From contig CAYZJC010000019.1 of NCBI GenBank assembly GCA_964478775.1, positions 1 to 30,582 on the forward strand: 30,582 bases of DNA. The letters are read 5' to 3'. The stretch is from PNMQ01 sp964478775 (GTDB lineage Bacteria > Pseudomonadota > Alphaproteobacteria > Paracaedibacterales > CAIOTO01). This document shows, in pieces, positions 1 through 10,300 of the stretch. Within the stretch, counting starts at the first letter, position 1. Each line of letters begins with the position of its first letter. The position numbers were made by a program, and so were the translations under genes. Under the pieces are notes generated by a model that did no database searches, was not told the origin of the DNA, and saw only the letters and a list, made by a program, of their open reading frames with translations.

Positions 1-2958
1 ACTGAGGCGTTATTTAGTAACGCTCGAGGGATTACAGTAGAAGAAAAGGGAAGTATTTATATTGCAGATCCGGGCAACAGTCGTGTTCGCGTCGTTTCTA
101 AAGGCTATGATTTACAAGGAAATAGTACGACCTTAACGAATCTTTCAGGTGAAGGTCGTATTTGGAGTTCAACCACAAATGCTGTATTAACATTGTCTAA
201 TAGCGAGACAAGTGAATATAGTGGTCTGATTGAATCTTCTGTGTCAGATGTAAATATTGCTGGAAATTCAACACTTACATTGTCTGGAACATGTGCCCAA
301 AGTGGAGATCTTAATGTTCAATCAGGAGCCACTTTAAAAGTAAATTCGGGCTGGAATTTCGATGTTAACAATAATGGGTCTGTGATTTTTTCACCTTCTA
401 CAGATATGGTATATGGCGGCGTTGTGAGTGGAAGCGGCGGGGTCCGAATTGAAGGAAGTGGAACTAATTTTTCATTTTCTTCCACTCAGCTTTATACAGG
501 TAGTACCACACTTATGGGAGGGACATTATCTTTAACTTCTCCAGCAACCCTAGCGAATAGTTCTGGCCTTATTAATAGTGCAACACTGACTTTATCAAGC
601 GCGTCTAGCCAAACATATGTTATTCCATTGAGTGGGACTGGCTCTTTAATTAAAGAGGGAACAGGTACACTAACCTTGCAAGATATGAGTGGGTATACAG
701 GCCCCCTTACCATTTCGCAAGGAACCCTAATTGCTGCTGATCTTTCATCACTACAAGCCCTTACTGTCAATGGCATTTATGATTTAGCGGGATCTTCTCA
801 AGCAGTAAAAAATCTAACGGGAACTGGGAGCGTCAAAAGCACTGGTACCAATGCGGATCTTACCATTGTTCTCACACAAAATTGTGTGTTTAATGGCGTG
901 TTTGAGACGACTCTTTCAAAAATTACTATAGAAGGTGCATATACGTTTACTTTTGGTGGAAACTCCCCTTATGCAGGTGCAGTGGTGGTTTCAAGTAATT
1001 CTATGATCAATGGAAATCTCAGCTTAGCTTCGTCTCTTTCTATTAATGGTACTTATGACCTTAATGGAACCTCTCTTACCTTAAAGGGGCTGACGGGAAA
1101 TGGTGTTATTCAAAGTTCAGGGGCCTCAGCACAACTTACCGTGACATCAACGGATGATCACTCATTTTCTGGAACGATTGCGGCGTCCATTTCAAAACTG
1201 ACAAAGTCAGGGACTGCAGCATTTAGTCTTACAGGTGCTACACCCTATGCAGGTGTTGTTGTGATTAGTCTGGGCACCTTAAGTGGCGATTTATCACAAG
1301 TGACCAGCCTTACCAATAATGGGGCCTATGACTTAGGCGGGGTTAATAGAGCAATTCAAAAGATTGATGGTAGTGGGGTTGTGAAAAGTACCCCTTCACC
1401 AGCAGAGTTGACGCTTAATTTGAATGGTGATACTACCTTTATAGGCACATTAGAGTCTTCAGTTAGTAAATTTACTAAGACGGGTTCAACTTTTCAATGG
1501 CCTGGAGCGAGCAGCTACACAGGATACATGGTTATTTCTGCAGGAAATTTTGTGGGGCATTTTACGAATGCCGCCTTTGTAGAAGTGAATGGAAGTTACT
1601 TGTTGCATGGCGGGGATGGTACCGTTTCTAATCTTTTGGGAACTGGGGCAATTATGGCTACTTCCGCTTCTCGTACTTTAACACTTAATTCCACCACAAA
1701 CACAACATTTTCGGGAACCCTGCATTCTTCTATAGCACACGTGATTAAAGAAGGGTCTGGGACATTAACCTGTGCTGGCAATACCCAATATACCGGCGAT
1801 ACAACAATTAATGCTGGTCGTCTTCTTTTCACTTCTCCTGTGGCAACATCCACCATTAACAATGCTGGTAGTGTTGAGTTTTCAAATGATAACGACCAAA
1901 CATATGCCGGTGTGATTAGCGGGATAGGCTCTTTTACGAAAAGTGGAACCGGTATGCTAACTTTAAGTCAGTCTCAGACATATACTGGAAATACGCAAAT
2001 TTTAAGTGGGTCAGTCAAACTGTTAAACGCACTTGTAAGTGATATTGCCAATGCTTCTACAGTCATGTTTTCAAATAATACCGACCAGACATATGCCGGT
2101 GTAATTAGTGGGACAGGCTCGCTTATTAAAAGTGGAACTGGTACGTTTACAATGCTGCAGCCACAGATTTATACTGGGGACACAACAGTTTCAGCTGGTA
2201 ACTTAATTGGAAACATTAGCCCATCTGCGGTCGTGACTGTCAATGGTACGTATGATCTTAATGGAACTTCTCGTGCCTTAAAGGGCCTTACGGGCACTGG
2301 TGTGATTCAAAGTTCAGGGGCTTCAGCACAACTTACCGTGACATCAACGGCTGAGCATTCATTTTCCGGAACGATTGCGGCCTCTATTTCAAAGTTGATA
2401 AAGACTGGTGCAGCAGCATTTAGTTTTGCAGGCTCTACCCCCTACGCTGGCGTTGTCGTGATTAGTCAAGGGACATTAAGTGGTAATTTATCACAAGTAA
2501 CCAGCCTTACCAACAACGGGGTTTATGACATAAAAGGGGTAGATTGCACACTTTTAAATCTTAAAGGGACAGGTGTCATTAAGGATACCATCTCAACAGA
2601 TCATACACTCACTCTTCATACGACAAATGATTCAGAATTTGAAGGAAATATTGAAAGCTCACTTGGAGATGTGATTGTAAGTGGAGACCATTTATTGACG
2701 TTAAGTGGTCAAAGTGGTTATGTGGGCACAACTTATGTGCAAGAGGGTGCAACTCTTAACTTAACGTCTGCCAATTCAATCGGTGCAGGTTTCTTGGTGT
2801 TGGATGGAGGAACTTTGCAAGCAGGTGCCTCGTTTACGTTGCCTCAAGAAATTCATTCTACTGCCCCTTCAGCTCTTGATTTAAATGGAAACACCTTAAG
2901 CGTTGCAATTGTTTCAGGTGCTAATCAAGTCAGAATTTACAATTCCAAAACAGTATGA
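1..2958 (+). CDS. Giant repeat surface/secreted protein, 5'-partial (NHL-like motif plus autotransporter-type beta-strand repeats)
   Basis: The reading frame is open from base 1 to the TGA at 2956-2958 (985 residues visible), so the gene starts upstream of the window. Residues about 3-35 read as an NHL beta-propeller unit (ARGITVEEKGSIYIADPGNS, then RVRVV), so the missing upstream part probably contains more NHL blades. The rest is Ser/Thr/Gly-rich tandem repeats of two kinds. Seven units carry a YDLxG-type core (consensus YDLNG..RxLxxLxGtG, then FxGt, then KtG, then LtLxg..YxG), and shorter PATR-like units carry D.TYAGVISG.GS. These are the autotransporter-associated beta-strand repeats expected to form a right-handed beta-helix. 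The protein stops soon after a repeat (ending NSKTV), with no beta-barrel. A paralogue follows directly downstream on the same strand. The likely role is adhesion or surface structure, inferred from the repeat class only. Confidence 0.85.
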   Translation, partial: TEALFSNARGITVEEKGSIYIADPGNSRVRVVSKGYDLQGNSTTLTNLSGEGRIWSSTTNAVLTLSNSETSEYSGLIESSVSDVNIAGNSTLTLSGTCAQSGDLNVQSGATLKVNSGWNFDVNNNGSVIFSPSTDMVYGGVVSGSGGVRIEGSGTNFSFSSTQLYTGSTTLMGGTLSLTSPATLANSSGLINSATLTLSSASSQTYVIPLSGTGSLIKEGTGTLTLQDMSGYTGPLTISQGTLIAADLSSLQALTVNGIYDLAGSSQAVKNLTGTGSVKSTGTNADLTIVLTQNCVFNGVFETTLSKITIEGAYTFTFGGNSPYAGAVVVSSNSMINGNLSLASSLSINGTYDLNGTSLTLKGLTGNGVIQSSGASAQLTVTSTDDHSFSGTIAASISKLTKSGTAAFSLTGATPYAGVVVISLGTLSGDLSQVTSLTNNGAYDLGGVNRAIQKIDGSGVVKSTPSPAELTLNLNGDTTFIGTLESSVSKFTKTGSTFQWPGASSYTGYMVISAGNFVGHFTNAAFVEVNGSYLLHGGDGTVSNLLGTGAIMATSASRTLTLNSTTNTTFSGTLHSSIAHVIKEGSGTLTCAGNTQYTGDTTINAGRLLFTSPVATSTINNAGSVEFSNDNDQTYAGVISGIGSFTKSGTGMLTLSQSQTYTGNTQILSGSVKLLNALVSDIANASTVMFSNNTDQTYAGVISGTGSLIKSGTGTFTMLQPQIYTGDTTVSAGNLIGNISPSAVVTVNGTYDLNGTSRALKGLTGTGVIQSSGASAQLTVTSTAEHSFSGTIAASISKLIKTGAAAFSFAGSTPYAGVVVISQGTLSGNLSQVTSLTNNGVYDIKGVDCTLLNLKGTGVIKDTISTDHTLTLHTTNDSEFEGNIESSLGDVIVSGDHLLTLSGQSGYVGTTYVQEGATLNLTSANSIGAGFLVLDGGTLQAGASFTLPQEIHSTAPSALDLNGNTLSVAIVSGANQVRIYNSKTV
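1045..1329 (+). repeat. Copy 1 of a near-identical 285-bp intragenic duplication
   Basis: This segment matches 2242-2526 without visible indels at a fixed offset of 1197 bp (399 codons). Most codons are identical and many differences are synonymous. Both copies encode the same string beginning GVIQSSGASAQLTVTST. The similarity is much higher than between other units of the gene, which indicates recent duplication or gene conversion. Confidence 0.8.
1861..2238 (+). repeat. Two adjacent 189-bp (63-codon) PATR-like units
   Basis: The units begin at 1861 and 2050, exactly 189 bp apart. Each encodes a pattern of the form FSN..DQTYAGVISG.GS followed by KSGTG and a Y(T)G motif. This fixes the length of the shorter repeat type at 63 residues, against 92 for the YDLxG type. 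Confidence 0.75.
2242..2526 (+). repeat. Copy 2 of the 285-bp intragenic duplication
   Basis: This is the partner of 1045-1329. The encoded protein differs at scattered sites (for example DDHSFSG versus AEHSFSG) while the DNA stays alignable without gaps. Confidence 0.8.
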
Positions 2959-2981
2959 ATATATGCCACAGCTTCTATATT

Positions 2982-2986
2982 AAGGA
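2982..2986 (+). promoter_or_regulatory. Ribosome binding site deciding the start of the second giant protein
   Basis: AAGGA sits 10 nt before the ATG at 2997. An in-frame ATG at 2955 overlaps the upstream TGA but has no comparable site and would add 14 residues in front of a normal MKK signal-peptide start. The 2997 start is therefore preferred. Confidence 0.6.
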
Positions 2987-2996
2987 TAATTTTAAA

Positions 2997-5900
2997 ATGA
3001 AAAAAACAAATCAAGTACATATACATACACAAAAGAAAGTCCCTCTTTTGGTATTTAATAGACGTGCTTTTATTGTGGGTAATATGATTATCTCTTTGAT
3101 ATTCAATAGTATGCTGGCCTCTGTTTCGTTTGCATCTGGCAGTATGGATATCTCAACCTACACGCCAAACTCTACAATTGCAGGAACGCTTTGGGAAATT
3201 GATTTAGTGGATAATTTGAATATCACCACCACAGGCACACCAAAAGACGTTATTTTTTCAATTAATTCAGCTGATTGTGAGTTTGATGGAGATATTGATT
3301 CTACAATTGAAAACATTACAAAAAATGGTGACTATAAATTAACGCTTTTTGGTGATCCTTCTTATACAGGCCTTACAACGATTGCAAGTGGTTCTCTTGT
3401 TTTTAAAGTTTTTTCTGCAACAATGGGAAATGTTGTGGTGCAAAGCGGTGCAGAGTTCGTAGCTTCGCCTTATGATGATACCACTTATACAGGGGTAATT
3501 AGCTCTGGCGGTTCTTTTACCAAGGATGGGCTTGCTAATTTCACCTTAACGCAAGATCAAACCTATACAGGGGGCACAAAGGTTCTAAACGGTATTTTAA
3601 CGTTGTCTGGGTCTATTGATGCCAGCAGTGGAATTGAAGTTGATGGCACTGTTGCCTTTGCTTATGGGGCTGACCTTGTTTACGATAAAGTCATCACAGG
3701 CAGTGGGGGGGTGATCCAAAGCGGTTCAGCTGTTCTCACGTTATCAGATCAAAATACCTATACAGGAACCACAACGATATCATCTGGTGTTTTGGTTGGT
3801 GGCATGGACACTTCTACTGGGCTTTGGATTGGTGACAACGGGACGTATGATCTGTATGGTGAAACAAGAACGCTTCAAGGTTTAAGTGGCACAGGCTTAA
3901 TTAAAAGCACTGGTAGTGATGCTGAGCTTATTTTAAACTTACTATCCTCATGCGCGTTTTCAGGAACCATTCATTCTTCAATTGCAACACTTACTAAAGC
4001 AGGCGAGGGGACTTTTCTACTTGATGGGGCCACATACACAGGTGCTTTAACAATTAATGAAGGGTTTGTTCAAGGTGATTTATCCCAATTATCAGCGATT
4101 GAAGTGAATAGCAGTTATGATGTGAATGGCAGTGCTGCAACTTTACCCAACCTGAGTGGTTCAGGAACCATCTTAGATTCAGTGTCCACTGACAAAACGG
4201 TGACTTTAAATTCAACATTAGCAAGTGAATTTAGTGGGACTATAGCCCCCACAATTCAAGATATCATTAAAAGTGGAGCCGGTGTCCTCTCTTTAAGTGG
4301 GGAATTTCAAAACACAGGGACACTCACTATTCAAGCTGGTGGGTTAAAAATATTAACATCAATACCAACTTTGGCGCTTGAAAATGATGGGTCTGTGATT
4401 TATGCCCTCACTGAAGATGAAACGCATACAGGTGAAATGAGTGGCGCAGGGTCTTTAATTCAAGAGGGAAGTGCCACACTTGCATTACACGGGACATATT
4501 CTTATACAGGCCCTACAGTTGTTTCATCTGGAAATTTAACCTTAAAATCGAGCATAGAAACTAGCAGTGGGATAGAAACAAATGCCAATGTTATTTTTGC
4601 TTATGATGATGACGTAACGTATGACAAAGTGGTGAGTGGCACAGGGTCTCTTACACAAAATGGCATTGGTACTTTAACGCTATCACAAGAAAACACATAC
4701 ACGGGAGATACGATTATTACCTCTGGTATTTTAAAAGTAACAGGTGGAATTGACACAAGTAACGCCATTTTAAATAACTCTGTTCTTATTTTTGCTTATG
4801 GAGAGGATGATGTCTTTGAAGGTGTCATTAGCGGAACGGGTTCTGTTACACAAAATGGTATAGGGGTGTTAAGTTTATTGGCACAAAATACCTATACAGG
4901 CAATACCAGTATCGCGTCAGGTACACTAAGGGGCGATATATCACTTTCAGAGTTTGTGGTCATAGGTACAGGTGCTTTTTATGACTTATATGGGGTAGAT
5001 GCGCAGCTTTGTGATTTAGGTGGAGAGGGAACTGTTCAAGACACTTTAAATACAAATAAAAGCTTGACAATTAATAGTGTGACAGGGTCTACATTTAGCG
5101 GAGTGTTAGCAAGTTCACTTGGAAGCGTCATTAAAATAGGGGAAGGGATTTTAACCCTAGATAACGAAAGTGGTTACACAGGCAACTTTGTGATTTCAGA
5201 AGGTTCAATTGAAGGCGACCTTTCTAGTGCATCTTCTGTGCAAGTAGACAGTTACTATGACCTTCAAGGTGTAAATGGAACCCTTTACAATCTTACAGGA
5301 ACTGGCACGGTTAAAAGCACTAATGCAGACGCTGGCCTTACCTTATACGTAACGCAAGATTGTGCTTTTGATGGGACTTTAGAGACATCTATTTCCACAC
5401 TGACAAAAATGGGTGACTATGATTTGGTGCTAAATGGAACACCCTATCAAGGTGGCCTTATCGTGGGAGAGGGTGATTTGAGTGGGGATGTGTCGGCTGC
5501 ATCTTATCTATCGCTATCAGCCGGTGCTGGATATGATTTAAAAGGGCAAGATTCACATGTGAACGACTTACAAGGGTTAGGGGTAATTAAAGACACCTCA
5601 ACACCAGCTGCAACTTTAACGATTGGTGGCCTTAATGGCTCAGAATTTTTAGGTGAAATTGAAGATTCTATTGGTGGTATTATTAAAGTTGGGGCACAAC
5701 AACTCAAGCTGAATGGCACCAATAACTATAGTGCACCCACGGTGATTAGTGAAGGTAGCTTAATTGGGGATATCTCACAGTCTAGTGCTGTAACTGTCAA
5801 TGGGATTTATGACCTTGATGGGGAAAATAGAACCTTAAAAGGTATCAGTGGAACGGGGGTGATTCAAAGTTTTTCAGCGCCTGCTGACCTAACTTTATTT

Positions 5901-7162
5901 GTGGTAGATAACGCTGACTTTGGAGGGACATTTGCTTCTTCCATTGCAAGCATTACCAAAACAGGAAGCGGCTTTTTGACACTTGAAAATCTAGGTTTCT
6001 TCGTTGGTGATGTGGTGATCAGTGAAGGTACGTTGATAGGTGATACGTCACTTGCGACTTCACTTGTTGTTAATGGAATGTATGACTTAAATGGTGTATC
6101 TGCAACGCTTTTAAACGTCAGCGGAACAGGTCAACTGCAAAGTGTAAGTACACCTGTTGCTGTGACTTTTGAAGTTTCTACAGCAAGCACTTTTGCTGGT
6201 ACTTTTGATGTGTCTATTTTAAGTGTAACCAAAACCGGCAGTGAAAAGCTCACCTTAAACGGAGCTGATGATTATACAGGGGCCATTCTTGTAAGTGCAG
6301 GGACTTTAGCTGGGAATATTGAAATGGCCAATGTTGAGATTAATGGTGTGTATGACCTCGATGGTCAAGAGAAAACCTTACTTAATATCACTGGGTCTGG
6401 TACCATTCAAAGCTCTACAACAGATGCGAATTTGATTATTCATACAACACAAGACTCTTCTTTTGCTGGAGGTATTGCCTCGTCTATTGTGAATCTAACA
6501 AAAACAGGCGATTATATTTTAACCCTAGCTGGTGAGAATGCTTTCACTGGTATTATGTCAATTACAGCAGGCTCAGTGAGAGGTGATCTTTCTTCAGCGT
6601 CTTCACTTGTGATTGATGGAATTTATGATTTGTATGGGTCTGCCTTAGAATTATCTGATATAAGTGGTACTGGAAGCATTGAAGACACCAGCGGTTTGTC
6701 AGCTGTTTTAACGGTTAATGCTGCTTCCCCTGTGGTATTCGCAGGTGAATTAGACAGTTCTCTTGGTGGGCTTGTCAAAACAGGGGATGAATCCTTAACT
6801 TTATCAACAGCAGTTGCCTACACAGGTTCAACTACAATTTCTGCAGGAACACTTATTGGTGATATTTCAAGTTCTCAAAGCGTCAGCGTAGATGGGGTAT
6901 ATGACTTAAATGGGGAAGATAGAGTCCTTGTTGATATCAGTGGTGCAGGTGTGATAGAAGATACTTCCGGTGATCAAGCTGTGCTTACAATTACTTCAAA
7001 CAATGGTTCTATTTTTGAAGGCACATTGGCGAGCTCATTGGGTGGCATCGTTAAAACTGGCGATAACGTCTTAACGTTATCGGGCACAAATAGCTGTGCT
7101 GGAAATTTCACAATTTCACAAGGGGATGTGAGGGGCGACCTTTCGCAAGCTGCAGCTGTGAT
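2997..7162 (+). CDS. Giant autotransporter-type repeat protein, N-terminal part (up to the assembly gap)
   Basis: This part gives 1388 residues before the run of N. It starts with MKK and a long signal peptide of about 46 residues: a basic stretch, a hydrophobic segment around residues 28-44, and probable cleavage after SVSFA. The extended type is common in very large type V-secreted proteins. Mature sequence is tandem beta-strand repeats. Ten YDLxG-type units are visible, and the last complete ones are exactly 92 residues long, interspersed with PATR-like units (for example D.TYTGVISSGGS). The units fall into two subtypes: one with SSI..LTKTG, the other with SSLGGxxKTG preceded by a DTSG-like motif. 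The gene follows its paralogue after a 38-bp spacer. It is very probably continuous with 7350-12396. Surface adhesin or filament is an inference. Confidence 0.85.
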
Positions 7163-7349
7163 NNNNNNNNNNNNNNNNNNNNNNNNNNNNNNNNNNNNNN
7201 NNNNNNNNNNNNNNNNNNNNNNNNNNNNNNNNNNNNNNNNNNNNNNNNNNNNNNNNNNNNNNNNNNNNNNNNNNNNNNNNNNNNNNNNNNNNNNNNNNNN
7301 NNNNNNNNNNNNNNNNNNNNNNNNNNNNNNNNNNNNNNNNNNNNNNNNN
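7163..7349. other. Assembly gap of 187 N inside the giant repeat gene
   Basis: The flanks share a 9-base string: the left flank ends and the right flank begins with agctgtgat. Joining on that overlap keeps the reading frame and yields one complete repeat of exactly 92 residues, the length of the two units before it. A literal 187-base gap shifts the frame by one. The stated size is therefore an estimate. The true insert is a multiple of 3: either nothing (contig overlap) or some number of missing repeat units. Confidence 0.85.
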
Positions 7350-10300
7350 AGCTGTGATTATAAATGGTGTGTATGACCTTTATGGCACTAATCGTGAACT
7401 TTATAACATAAGCGGAAGTGGAACGATAACAGACTCTGTTCTGATAACGTCAATCCTTACCCTTAATATTTCACAAGATTCCACATTTGATGGGGTGTTT
7501 AATAATGTAATTGGGGGGATTACTAAATGTGGCACAAACAAATTAACAGTCAGCAGTGCACTGTCTTATACAGGAACAATAACCATTTCACAAGGGGCTT
7601 TAGAAATTGTTCAAAGTATTGATAGCCCTCAAGTTGAAAATGGTGGGGAGCTAATTTTTTCACAAACAGATGATTACACATATGCTGGCGTTATAAACGG
7701 GGTAGGTAGTGTTTCGAAAACAGGACCGGGTATGTTAACTTTTTCACAAAGTCAAACATTTACTGGCAATACCACCGTAAACGCTGGTACTTTGCAACTG
7801 TTAGGTGATCTTACCAGTGACATTACGTTAAGTGATGAAACGTTAGTTGATTTTGCAATAACAAGTGAGTATACGCATGATAATGATATCATTGGTTTAG
7901 GGGGGATTACGCAAAGTGGGGCTTCTCTATTAACATTTTCATCAGCACTTTCTCACGCGGGGGTTCTAAGTATTTCTGCAGGTACTGTAAAGCTTTTAGA
8001 TTCTACACAAAGTAGTGAAATCAGCAATGATACGAATTTGATTTTAGCCCCTGCACAAGATACGAATTACCCGTCAATCATCAGTGGAAGTGGGACTGTA
8101 ACAAAAGAAGGTGTATTTAGTGCAGTGCTTCAAGGGGTTAACACGTACACAGGTGACACAATCATTTCAGCAGGTACTTTAGCCGGAAATATATCAACGT
8201 CACAAAGTGTAACAGTGGCGCAAGATGCGTTTTATGATATCAATGGTGAATCACAAGAAGTGGTTAATATTAGTGGCAGTGGTGGCATTAAGGACTCGCA
8301 GAGTTCTTCAGCCCTTATCACATTAACCTTGCAAAATGTTACAGCGTTTCAAGGTGATTTTGACAGTTCCCTTGGTGGCGTGAGTAAAACTGGCACAGGT
8401 TCATTGACGTTAGAAGGGGTTAACAGTTGCGAGGGGGCACTTCTTATTAGTGAAGGGGTTCTAAAGGGTGATATATCTTTATTTACTTCCGTTGAAGTGA
8501 ATAGTATATATGATTTTAATGGAACATCTCTTACACTTCAAAATTTGAGTGGAACAGGGGAACTTACCAGTTCACAAGACAATGTTGATGTCACTCTTCA
8601 TTCCACTGCAAATAGCCTTTATGCAGGGACTTTTTCTGGTGTTGACAGTATTACGAAAACGGGTACTGCAACCTTAACCCTATCGACTATTTCAGATTTT
8701 GGTGGTTCTATTACAATTTCACAAGGCACTTTGATAGCAGATCTTTCAGCAGCGACTAACGTATTAATTGATGCGACATATGACCTTAACGGCGAAGACC
8801 GTACATTAATTCATGTTAGTGGGTCCGGTGAAATTAAAGACTCATCAGGTTCACCTAAAACGGCTACATTTGACATTGCAGAAGATCTTTCCTTTACAGG
8901 CAACATTAGCACCGTTGGAGGGCTGATTAAAAAGGGAACTGACACCATCTTAAGTTTGGAAGGTGATAATACTTACACTGCAAAAACCACAATTTCTGAG
9001 GGAACCTTAAAGGGTAATATTGAAGACTCAACTTCAGTTGAAATAAATGGAACGTATGACTTAAATGGTACGGATTCTTCTCTTCAAAATATAAGTGGGA
9101 CAGGGGTGATTAGTAGTTCAGTTACCAACGCCGCCTTAACGGTTACCACCACACAAGACTCTGTTTTTGAAGGTACTTTATTGTTTAATATCTCAGACCT
9201 CATTAAAGAAGGTACAGCCTCATTGGCTTTAAATGGAACAAATACCCACAGTGGGGCTACTAAAATTTTATATGGAACATTGTCTGGTGATATTTCCGCC
9301 TGTGATTCCGTGTTGATAAATGGCACATATGATTTGGTTGGTGTGAACCAAACGATTAGTGATGTCAGTGGAAGTGGGATGATTACCAGTTCCACAGCAT
9401 CTGCTGACCTTACCATCGTGATGGATTCTATAGATTCAGAGTTTTTAGGAACCCTAGACACCTCTATTTTGAATTTGACTAAGTCTGGGGGCTATGCACT
9501 TTATTTACACGGGACGAATAATTATACGGGTACGACAACAATTCTTGATGGTATACTGGGCGGAAACATATCACAGTCTTCAGCTGTCTGCATTGATGGT
9601 GTTTATGACTTAGATGGTGTAAATAGGACACTTTCATCTATCAGTGGTACAGGTATGATTCAAGATTCTTCTGGTTCATCTTGCATATTAACGATTACAG
9701 GCAGTGATGATGACGCCTTTAGTGGTACTCTTGATGATACTTTAGGTGGCCTTATCAAAACCGGCGAAAATACACTCACCTTAAGTGGAGTTAATGAATA
9801 TACAGGGCCTACCACAATTACACAAGGTGTACTGATAGCAAACTTATCTGCTTCTTCTGATGTGATAGTTAATGCAATTTATGATCTTGCAGGGAACAAT
9901 AGAAGTCTTTACAACTTGCAAGGAACAGGTGAGATTAAAAGTTCGCTTATCGATGCTGTTATAACGCTTTTATCTACAAATAATAACACCTTCGCTGGAA
10001 CTTTTGCATCAACCATTTCACAAATAACAAAAGGCAGTGAGTATACGTTAACACTTACTGCTTCGCAAGACTATGCTGGTAGCATTTTAATTGAGGCTGG
10101 AACATTGATTGGGGATATTTCTAGTGCGTCTCTCGAAATCGCAGAGCCTGCATTTTATGATTTAAAAGGGACGGCTGGAACTTTGCTGAATTTAACAGGG
10201 CAGGGAACGGTGCAAAGTTCAAATGCGAACACTGCTTTAATCATTGAAACGACACAAGCCTCCTTGTTTTCAGGCACCTTAGCAAGTTCCATTTCGACTG

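Noticed and set aside
193..2958. Gene start at the TTG at 193
   Set aside because: The same frame is open to base 1 and encodes a clear NHL motif and repeat sequence, so 193 is not the start.
9084..9461. Minus-strand open frames within the giant repeat genes
   Set aside because: They are low-complexity antisense shadows of Ser/Thr/Gly coding sequence with no domain or ribosome site.
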